From the NCBI GenBank assembly GCA_008921705.1, contig VFFE01007669.1, positions 4,971,633-5,035,632 of the forward strand: DNA of 64,000 nt, read 5' to 3'. Of the stretch, positions 28,620 to 40,600 are shown piece by piece. Within the stretch, counting starts at the first letter, position 1, and every line of letters begins with the position of its first letter. Both the position numbers and the translations under genes were made by a program. The notes under the pieces are model-generated. The model was not told the origin of the DNA. It made no database searches and saw only the letters and a list, made by a program, of their open reading frames with translations. This DNA comes from Burhinus oedicnemus. Its lineage: Eukaryota; Chordata; Aves; Charadriiformes; Burhinidae.

Positions 28620-31600
28620 AGAGAATACAAGTCCAACAATTAAGATGGCATCTTCACAAGAACGGCTAGCATCTTCACATGACTAAAGACTATTTTGCTC
28701 TTACACATTAGAGATGACAGTTTTTATTAAGAAAAGGTAAGCAAGGACAGTACTAGCCAGACGATCTGCAGTTTGTATATACAGCCTATCCATCCCCCAG
28801 GGGGATAAAAGTGCCTGACAGAAAGAGCTCAGTGATGACCAACAATGATCTGTTAATTAATGCACAAACAGATAGCTTTCACTTTTGTCATTCACTTTTG
28901 CAAATGACATTCACAGAAGTTATAAAAAGTCATTCACTTTTTTACTTCTGTCATTCACTTTTGTCTCATCCACTTACAGAAACCTGAACTGCCATAAATC
29001 ATAAATCTGGCTTCATCTATGCTGCAATATGGTACCTCATTTATTATCTTAAAGGTATTTGGTTTCCCTTTCACCACTATCCTTGTAAGAGATCAAAAGT
29101 AAATAAATACTTCAAAGACACACAAGGAAAGAATTAGTATGCAGTTTGTTTTAAAATCTTTTCCTGGTCTCCTCCGTGTATTTTGTATTCAGCCAGAAGA
29201 CATTTTCACTGGCTATGACCACAAGCTAAGGGAGCCACAGTAACAAAACTCACACCTAAAGTAATTTTAAGTCCCAGCTTCTGCTAAGCACAAGGCTTCC
29301 TTCCACAGAAAATAAAAAGCTCTGCTCCCCAAGAAGCCTATGCCACCATACCACTTGTGAATCAGCCTATGGATTAATTATCCCAAATTTAACATATCCT
29401 GTAGCTGAAGGTTATGAATCATGTCGTCTCTTGAGATTCCCAAGAAAGCACTATTGACTTACAAAGTGTGTTATTATTACTATATTAATATAGGTTCTGA
29501 AAAATCAAGGAAGAACTCAAATTCTATTCACTGTAAGGAAACATCCTTTCACTGTCACATGTACAAATGACAGCAGTTCCAAACAAGGAATGATTTCTAG
29601 ATACCAGGCCCTAAACCTTAAAGTAGGAATGCCAACATCATTTTACAAGATGAGCCATATTCTATAATTACGGTTCAAAGGCTGCAGTATTAAAGTATTG
29701 CCCAAAATCAATATACTATTGTAGCTGTTCTTTACTATTGTAGCTGTTCTTAACTAACAGCTAGAAACGTGTACCCGGTAAGGATCCAAGAACATGTTCT
29801 TACTGACATGACTTGCCACTGAACAAGCTATTGGCCATACTGAATTTCAAGAGCAAGAATTAATCTAACCCACAACGATTCACAAAGCAAATGATCGGAT
29901 TTTATTATTTACAAATCAGGATGAAGAAATCTTACTGAGCCCAAGTTTATAATATTCACCCATGAGACTGTTTTATGCTGAATTACGGAAAGCCACTCCT
30001 GCCACTGTATGGTACTTCCACAATCCTGAAACATCGATACTCTGTTCTACTCAAAGCTGCATTGCCTTTACAGAGGGCTATACAATTCTTCCACAAATAT
30101 TGACCAAAACACCAGACAGTGACTTGGAAGATCTTCAGAGTTAAAATAACAGCTGTTTTAACTCCAGAAGAGCCAGAACCCCAGGCTGTGCCAATGAAGA
30201 AACAAGCTGAAACTCCCTATACAGACAGAGAGAGACACCTGTGACAAACTTCTCCAATGGGTTACACAGTCACTGGACAAACAGCAGACAAAACTATTCC
30301 ATAATCAGTTCCTTATACTTCTCAAAGAGCTTCCTTACCAGAGCATCAATTAGAGAATTGTCTGTCTACGTAAATGTACATCACAATAGGGATTTAATGA
30401 GCAACAAAAATGAGCATTTTCCAAATCTCTTCTGGTAACATCAAGCCTCGGAAATCCACCACTTGGAGCAGGCAGAAGTATATAACAGGGGTAATGAAAG
30501 GTGGATATAATCTAGGTAAGCAATAAATTTTTTCTGAAGAAGCTCAAAAATAAACATACCTATGGAGAGGAAGTCTGACTAGATAACTGACAGATCACCT
30601 TGATCTAAATTTTATTACATGATTTCAATACTGCAAAATAATTTTTCCAACAAGCCTATGGTTCCTATTTAATCTGTAGTACTTCATATTTCTTGTGCTA
30701 TACAGTCTTCCTTGTAAATATTTTTACTATTATACTACAAAGAGCTTTAAGAATAGAACTATTTCAGTGAAAGTGCCAATTCATTAGCCAGAGATATTCA
30801 AGCCCTATTTCACTGAAGGTCTAACCTGAAAGTACTAAAATACAGGTCTACAGGGAGACAAACATTATCATCTTTTTTCCTTCATTCTTTTCTCTGATTC
30901 AGAAGTGTATTCTGGTGTTTGTTTTCTATGCAGTTTCCTACCTTTGAAATGGATTTTTCACAAAAAGACAAGGCTAATTTTAGCAAAAGGAGAGAATAAC
31001 ACAGTAACTTGCAATTAAATAAAAATAGAGCTTTAACAAGCAATCTTGTTCACATGACTTCAAATAGAATTCCTGAAATTTCTTACGTTGCATTGATACC
31101 TTATTGGTAAGATGTAGAACATTGTTGACTTCTACATGAGTAAGGAATACCATGTATTATTAAAATGAGCAGCATTAATGTCTCCTGAGCAACCTCCACT
31201 TTAGACTTTCCGGATTCAATCCATTCTCTCCTATTATTTCCATCTTTAATAATTCTACCATGAATTTCCAAAATGTATTTTAGCGGTGGCTTCAGGTAAA
31301 ATAACTCCTTTCCTTTAGGCTACAGTTTCACAACTGCTTCACTCAAACTAGGTCAGTCCTGCCACAATTCTGTCTTGAGCCCTCTGATTTGTTCCAGCAT
31401 TGGCACTCAATTGATCCTGTGTTAAACCAGCTCAGAAGCTAAGCTTGCAGAAGTTATTTACTTTTTTACTTAAAAAAAAATAAAATTCATTGGGCCAGCT
31501 TAAATCCACCAACAGCCACACAGACCTGCCTCCTTGGAAATCACACTGAAACCCCCGAATCATCCTGCCATCATCCCTTTCCTTGTTCACCTGACAGTGA

Positions 31601-34600
31601 GCAAAACACAGAGAACAAAAAAACCCAAAAACCCAAAAACGCAGAAGGATGCTGTCCTGGCCAACCAGCACATCAGGTAGATACAAGGCTCTCTGTGAAG
31701 CCAACTCCTCCACTTCAAAGTAGAATTTTTAAACTTCCCCAGTTATTACAGCAGCTGATAAATGCCTTCAGTACTAGCCAGGCCACACCTTTACAGCTCT
31801 TGAACATTTGCTCAGCCCTCCTTCCACTACATCCCTCAGTGTCTCAAGTTTCAGTTGCATTCCAGAAACTTGACATAAATTCATGCATACACAGAGGACT
31901 ATTTTTAACCTCACTTTTCTCTCACTACTTTGTCCCCCGCCTCCCCGTGTTTAGAAGTCATTTGTTTTAAACTGGATCATAAAGCTGTCAAAAGAAGGCA
32001 TCTTATTTTCACAAGTCTTACAGTACTACAGCACTACTAGTGCCTGACTCCGACAAAAGCCTTTAGGGACAAGAATCTGGGACCCAAGTGATAGGAACCA
32101 AATGAAAACTACTGGAAATCAATTCCTAAGCAAAGAAAGTAAACCTCTACTTGATTCTTCAACTCACTAAGTCATATCTAAACTGAGCTTTTTTTAAAGA
32201 CATTACATACATTTCATACTGTATACCACATGACTGAAAATGTCATGTAATGTTTCATAAAGTATTCAAACAAATTGAGTAAGTTTTGTAAATAAGAATT
32301 CAACGCACACTTTAAAAACACCATGCATTTTGTCCCCACTGTAAAACTAACATGCAAATTCTTTTCTTACATACACTGAATCTACAAAATAGATGCAAAA
32401 TTTCTGAGAGCTACAATTGTCTCTCAGTGTTCTGGTGAACTGATTTTTCATTCTTTATATACTAGTAAAGAGCATTTAAATGTTTTTTCCTGCTTTTGCA
32501 GTTCACATATTAAAACAAATCTTAATTCAGAACAAAATATAACTTGCGTATCTTGATGAAAAAGGACTTTGATGTATTGTAGCCTTGCTTTAAGTAAATC
32601 CACTGTCCCTAACCAACAAACACAACGGTAACTCTGAAGAAATGCAGAGAAGTAAACTAACTGTTCCTCTGAAAATTAACTTTTGTGTTCCCCCCCCCCT
32701 ACTAATTAAATTTCAATAGTTAAATTCTTTTCACCTGCAAAACAGGCTTCCAAAAGTGAATCAACATGGTACTGACTTCAAGGCCTAAGGAATGACAGCT
32801 CTTCTGCGCTTTACAAAAGCTGCAAGCTATAGAGAAGTTCAAAGACAAAACCGAGTACTTGCATTTCTGCTATTAGGGACTCCAACAAGAAGCAAAGCCA
32901 ACTGGAAAGATGTCAGTCTAACCCTTCTAACCAGGAAAGCTCCAAAGTAGAGACACTAGAGTCAACAGTGGAGGACAACGGAAGATGGCAGAAGAATTAA
33001 CAGCTTCTCAAGAAAAAACAAGCAAACAAACAAAAAAACCCAAAAAACCAACAACAAAAAAACAACCAATCACCTTTAAAGGACATCTTTCCAGGCCCTA
33101 AGCCTCCATAACAAAGCTGTTTGGCCAGGTTAGGAGGCTAGAAATCACAGATTAGACTCTTAGAAATTACTCCAATCCTTGCAGACAGCAGGAAGAGGGG
33201 CAGTGAGTCACTAGAAGCTCCCTTGGTGCTCAGTGCTATACTGAGCACCCTTCAGCAAACCAAGCTCTCCAGTTCAAAGAAAAAGCAGGCAAAGCTCTGC
33301 TGAAGACCATTTCCATTATTCTCTCAGTCCTCAGGCATTAACATCTTGTATAGCAGACAAAACTACAAGTTTCATTAGTATACAAGTAGCCACTACCAAT
33401 CGGAACCACTAGATTTTGCAGTTTCAACTGTAAGACCTTAAAAATACAGTAAGAATGAGAAGTAATGGACTTCTCAGTAGAGCTGAAGCTCAGCCTATGT
33501 TTGAATAGACCCACAGAACTGTTGAATTTGAGCATTTTGACAAACAATAGAGCAATCCAAGAGTAACACAATCTGCTGCAAAAACGTCTTTATAAAAAGG
33601 GTGGATGCTTTGGAATATAATTACTGCACTGTAATTGCATCTAAGTACAGTTTACATTCACCTAGTCTGACTGAAAAGCCTCAATTTACACACAATTTAA
33701 AATATATTTGTACAATAACAGACACACAGCTAGCTAACTTACAAATACAATACCCATTCTCTTTGGTGCAGCTTTTTCAAACATCACAGTGATTGCAAAG
33801 TAAAGCCCTTACAAGTTAAAAGGGCCTCAGTTACGCTGTTAATGGCAATATTAAGATTATTTAAATTATATTAATTCATCCATTTGCCTGTATAAGTATG
33901 GTGTCTAACCATTTTGTCCAACAGGAACTGCAGCCTTTTCAGTTGAGAAAAGGAACAGTACTTCTTAAATGAGCAGTTAATTTAGTATTTCACTGTACTG
34001 AAGAAGGCATTGATGAAAATACTCTTCAAACTCACGTCTAAAAAGCAATCTTCAAGAAGGTTAACATTAAAAAAGTCCACAAGAAAAATATTTACATTCA
34101 AAATTATTTCACAGCATGAAGTCTATTTTTTTCAAATATGGACATAAAGAAAGAGAAATTAAGATACAATCCATATTCTAGTTCTGAATGCTTTATTTCA
34201 TCATTTTTAGGATCTAGTTTTTCAGAGTTCTTAGCCCTACATAGCATTCTCAAAGCAGAATTCCCAGCTGACTTCAAAAGTAGGTCTGAGAGACAAGCAG
34301 ATCAGCAAATAGAATATCGGCCTGAGACCTCATCAGAGCCATCTTTGCTTGGCTCTCACTCTTCCCAAACCATTAGTTCACATACAGTCTCGCTGCCCAG
34401 TTGCTTTCAGAGTCCCATCAATTATCTACCTCAGAGCACATGGACAGTACACCTTCTATTTAAAGAAGTACACCTTCTATTTAAAAATCAAGTTTCCAAA
34501 ATAGAGTTAGCAAAAATATTTTCTGGCTAGAAAAACTTTCCCAAGAAAATTTAAACAGGTCAAACATAAAGCACGTAACATTTTGGTCCAAATGCTTCAT

Positions 34601-37600
34601 CTGACAAAGTTCTAAGTGACTGCATAGTGCTAGACAAATGTAAAAACAATCTTCATTTCTTCAGGATTTGAGTAAGATGTGTGGATTGTTATAAAAGCTA
34701 TCAACTTAAGCTGAAGATACCACTTTAGTCAGGCCTCCAACAGACAAGGTGAATATATACGCAATTTGCAGTTTTCTTGGAAAGGTAAGTAAGTGTCCAT
34801 GGTCCACACGTTTCATGCCAGAGCTATTATCACTGCAGGCGCTACACAGAAGCACAGAGATGCATCCTGATGAAGGCAACAGAGTTCACTATATAGTCCT
34901 TGTTATTGTAATACCCAAACGGCTATCTCTATTACTTCAATGTAAAGAAAATTCATCACACTATTTTCAAAGCTTACTACCAGAACCCTCTATAGAGGTG
35001 GGCACCTAGGATACTATTATTTCAAGTCAACTGCAGGTGTCAGATACCATTCCAGGATTTTTTTTAAAATATAAAATTCCTGATAGTCTGCATGCAATAA
35101 GGAAGAATGGCCTGAACTCTGAATCAACCTATATTCATTGTCATTAAGAAATCTCTAAGAGACAAAAGCTCTTGAGGAATGTGGTCCCCAGACATACACC
35201 CAAAATCACGTTTATTCTGCTGCCAACAGATCCATCGACAGCTCCATGTAGATCAGATATGTACCAGACAAATAACGCTCCACCCTGACATAGAAAACTT
35301 AGAATCCTGGACAGCTGATAGTTTCACAAAAAGGATAAAAGGCGCTTTAGAAGTTGGTGGGATCAAAGCAAAGGAATTGAAAATCAACAATGGTTAGCTC
35401 AAATCTAAACAAGACTGTTTCCACAGACCTCCAAAACACCAGTTCTTCTTCAACTGAATATATACCAAGGTATAGTACAAAGCAATAGACAAGTCATACA
35501 ATAAATAAGCCAATTTCGGACAAGGCAAGACAAACAGCAGTCATATCCTGTAAGCTCAATCTTCAGAGTACTGTTCTGTTCTTCAAACCAGACTGACCCT
35601 ATCGGCAAAAACTTAGGGGTAGAACCATCATTTATTTTAAGTTTGTTCAGTGACTAACACAGCAAGAGTTCAGGCTTCTAAATGTTTAAACTTACGTATA
35701 TTGATAAGTTTGAGTGTCTTATTGATGCCTTTGAAACAACTGCACATTACTCCTGAGGCATGTATAAAGCACATGGCATCTAGTCAGGCCACAGCTCTAA
35801 AAGCAGTAATACAAAATTATCACTTGGCTGTTAACCACTTGGAAAACATCACAGCAACTAATTTAGAGGCTGACGTAGTCCTAATTAGAGACATTCTTAA
35901 GAGAAATCAAGACAGGCAGGTTTGTGAGCTGACTGTATGTCATGACGGACTTAATCAACGCAGTGATCTGAAATCTTTTTTTGCTTTCCAAGGATAAGAC
36001 CTAGCATGAAGGTCTGCAAAAACTACTGAATGTTATTGTGGAATCCTAAGCAGCAACACAAAATACTGAGTTTTAGATCTGGTGGAGGTGGGGAGGAGGG
36101 CAGAGGGAATCAATTACTTACAAATGCATGGTAACTGTGGTTCTTTGAAATGCCGTGGTCAGTATGAATTCCTGTACCTTGTATGTGGAAGAACAGATAG
36201 TGGAGTTTTTGTTCTGAAGAGTCGCACTCACCAGAAGTACATGACCATGGGTTTATTCAGAATCTCATGCCAAGCTAACAGGCAGTACGGCTCAGGCTTC
36301 TCCTCAGTCCCTTCAGGCAAAAGTCCTCGGTAGACCAAAGGACTTCAAAAGCAGAGAAGCTGCATGGAGTTGATAGAGATCCTACAGAACGTCATTTGTA
36401 CCTGCCCAACGAGGACGTTTTTACATAGCTTCATGATGCTCGCAGGCTAAACTCCTTGACAATGTGTAGGGTCTCAGCCTGCTGATAAAGCATCTGTTTC
36501 AGCAACTTCTTGAAGTTTTCTCTTCTTGAGGCTGCATTATCAAACCTAGCCTAGGACCTGGAACTGAAACCTTCTTGTCTACTGTTAAAGAATACAATTG
36601 ATAGAGCCACACTGGAAGAGACAACCTTGAAGCAGCAACATGCTACATGTATGCTAAAGAGGTGATTTGCTGTTGCAAGACACTCCGTAAAATAATCACG
36701 TAAGCTACTTAGTGCCAGTAAAATAGTTATTACCTGTTTGTCCCAGAAACCAGCCACAGGCAGATCTGACTTTTCTGATCCTAAGCAGATCACAGCTGCT
36801 ACAACACAAGATGATACAAGAGATCTTGCCTGATGAACATGCACAGAATACATCCAAAGGTAACTATTAATAATAGCTTTCTCAACAGCAAGCTTGCTTT
36901 TTTGTTGTCACTCCATTTGTCAAAGCTTTCTCAAGTCTAGAATAGGAAAAAGGTCCTTTACTCTTACTTAGCAACAGAAAGTAAAAGAAATAGAACATAC
37001 TCTTCCATAGCTCCCAAACAGCACAGCAAGGCCATTTCTATTGAAATGAGTTCCTGTAAGGAAGTGTCTCTGAAAAGGGATAAAATAAGGAATCGAGTCA
37101 GAAGGAGGGAAAGAAGGATATGGGGACAGAGTAGCAAAGGTCATCAATACTAGGTATCTACTGTCCAAAATTTAAGTTTAATTAAAACTATTCAATAATA
37201 CTTACTGGGTGCAAGCATTTTAATGCACTGGAAAAAGAGTCTCAATTCTAAATAAATTAAAGCAGAAGAAAATAAGCAGGCTAGAAACTAAGAATATACT
37301 TCTCATACTTGTTGGCAGCAAGAGGAGGCAAAGAGAGTTTTCCAGCCTTTTCAAAAGGGATCATGGTAGACCCAACAGATACATCAGGCCCTAAGAGAGA
37401 CATAATGAAGGCAGGGGAAAAAGAAAAAAGAAAGGAAGGAAAAAAAAAAAAAGTGAGAGAGAGAAGTCTCATCTAGTGTGTAACTCGGAGGACAGGATCT
37501 CCATGAAACCTACACTAGTGTATATTCAGCTAAATGGACAGATAAACATGGATCATTAGAGGACTGCAGAAAGCTTAGAGCTAGGTACCTGAAGGTGCTT

Positions 37601-40600
37601 TTGAACACACAGCATATAACATCAATCTGTAACAGTTACCTTTCTTATAACTATATGGTTTTTTACTTCACACATGCCTATTGGATAAAGAAATGGCCCA
37701 CTGTTGCAAGTGGAAATTTATAATTTCTTAGACCCTTTGATATAAGTCATGAGAAGGCAACCCTCTATGTCAATGGAGCAATTGGTTGCCATAACTACCA
37801 TCGAATACACAGCAAACATCAATGCAAAAGCCTGTTTAATGAAATTCTTAACCTGGCTTTTTGCCTTTCAGGATATGCAACCCTTGATGGAGATATTATT
37901 CTCTTTGTACTGTAATGCAGCACTAAAACATCTGCTTCCCACATGATTAATTTAACAAATAAGTCAACACACAGTGAAGCATACTCAGAAACAGGACACG
38001 AGGGAATGAAATAGCCAAAGCGTAGAGGCTCTCTAGTATATCAGGTTATTGCCTACAGACTTAAAGGGGAATCAGAACAAGACAGCCACAGAAACAAGAC
38101 GGTACTCATCAGTAACAGATTACTGACTAGTTACACTCTTATTACAACCACATGGCATATTGCTTTCTTCAAGCTTATTTTATAAACTATCAAGTTTCAC
38201 TGTAACACAAGATCATCTACCAACCAAAAAAGACTCCAGTCTGAATTTTCCCCTGTCCAACTCCATGGGTTTTTTTTCCTCCAACAGATGAACTTGCCTG
38301 CTGAACTATGAGCATATGTCTACTATAAATGCTTTAGAACTGAAGATTTTGCCTTCTTCAAAACATTATTAATTATCTCTGACGAAGCTGCAAAATTTCA
38401 TTTGCCCATGGCTCGATACTATATGGGAGACAACTACAAACTATTTTCACCTACTGACATATCACTGGATCTTAAAATCTATTAAACCTTGCAACAGCTA
38501 GAGTTTTTAATACTTGGACAAGCAGCTACATTTACAAACTTGAATATTTTCTAAAGTCTAAATTACATTCTAGTAGATCAGACCAACTGCAATTAACTTA
38601 ATCATCAAAAACACTGATATTTGCATAGGAATCAAAAGGTTCAGAATTGTCACAATCTGATTTTTCTAAAACAGATGAGAATTACACACGGTACCTAAAG
38701 CAAATCAGGGTCCATCTACTACACTATACTCCAGCTTCCTTATATAAAGGCATCAAAAACAAAAAATTAACACTCCGTTATCTCCAAAAATAAATTATAG
38801 ACTTAATTGGTAATCAAAGATTAACACACACATCCTTACATACCGGACCAAACCATCTCTAGATTTACATTAGCCACTCCAAAAGGAAATGAAAAGATAT
38901 TCCAGATGGTAAGCTGGAGACATTTCCTTTGGAGCAGATCAGTTAACTGAGACTTCATCAGAAGTATTTTTTGAGATGCATCAAATCAAAAAAACTCTGA
39001 ACATGAAGACCAGATAACAAGAACCAACAGTAACAAGCTACTGTTACTATAATATTCGTACACAGTATCTACACAAAATTTTATCTGAGCAGGCAGATGG
39101 TAAATAAAGTTCGTAAGTAGGCTCCACATTTGATTCCCTTGCTATTAATAGAAGCCTAGGCTGTGGTGGCCAAGGTTATATCAGGCTAGACACACTCTGG
39201 TATCCTTAATCTACCATGAAGGCCTCCTAACTTTAACATCTGAAGTATTACCTTTGTAATTGTGCAATTGATTTGTATACACAAAGTTAAATCAGTTTAT
39301 CTAAACGTGCTGCACTGAAGCGATTCAAGTCAATAGGCAAAACTCTGTGTGTGTTTGCACACATTAATGTTTTTACATTGGTTTAAGTTTAACTTTGTCT
39401 TCCACAGCAAAGTTTCTATTTCACTTAATTGCACTGACTTAGCATCAATTCTTTAGATAAGCAGGAGTGACCTTATGTTGAGTACAGGCACCCCACATAC
39501 TGTCATGTATTGTCCTCCTCTACGTCAATGAGGACTGGAAAATCTACTGCTCAACTCAAGAGTGTAGTTGCTGAACGGATACTACGGAATTATTTATCTA
39601 GAATGATCGAACCTCCTGAATGTTGCTGAACAGATACTATGGAATTATTTATCTAGAATAATCACACCTCCTGAAGGGCCCTACCCCGCATGCAAGACAA
39701 TTTACTCTCCAATCCTACTATTAAAAGTAGTAAGTAGGGTATATACAATAAAAATGAGGAGAATATTCTTACTCCCTCAGGGTTTGCATCAGTTTACTCT
39801 GCAAATTTAACAGCATTTTTTAATTTCTTCTTTATTAAACCAGCTTTCTTTAAGAAAAAAACTGTTTAAAATAGGAGAAGACAATTGTGAAAGCTATAAA
39901 CTCTGGGATGAGAGCAGTATCAGAAGTCATTTTAATATTTACCTAAAGTAGTTCAATTTGTCTGTGCTCTATTAAAATCATACCACTAAGAGGAGCCCTA
40001 AATCTATCCCACAGCAAGCACTAGAAGACGCGATATTAAATTTTTTTCTTACTTCTCAAAATCAAGGGGAACTGTTACTTCAGTGATACTGAGGAAAGCA
40101 GAATCACCAGAAGCTGAACAAGAACTGATAAAGAAAGAATCACTTCAGGAGTAGCCCCTTGAAACCACTTAAGATCACTGAAAACAAAAGCAGGAAAAAA
40201 ATTCTTCCATTGGAAGGAGTCTACCAATAAGAAAAGATTCCACCAAAAATGAAGAATTAAGAAATTATAAAGGCAGATATTAAGAGAAACAAACGGTAAA
40301 AAAACATAAGAAACAAAGAATGAAGCTACCTCAAGGCCTAGAGCAGGAGAATGGTGACTACAGACACAAAGAATCAGAGCCAAGACAACAACCTTCAACC
40401 AACACAGAAATGCAAAACTAGTGAAATCTCTAAGTTGAAACCAGGAGGAATCGTAAGACGCAGAGTGAGTGATGCAGAATTATACACTGTAAATGTTAAA
40501 AACATAAAAAGAACCAAGGAAAATGTCTTAATATTTCTGTATGTTCCTAGTGTTTTCAGCTGGGTATGCCACAACTCAGGATTTATTAGGAAGAGATGAG

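Noticed and set aside
34138..35997. Plus-strand open frames of 130 and 115 codons in UBR3 intron 1
   Set aside because: Ordinary composition, no domain, no convincing splice sites or promoter. Chance frames of this size are expected in 14 kb.
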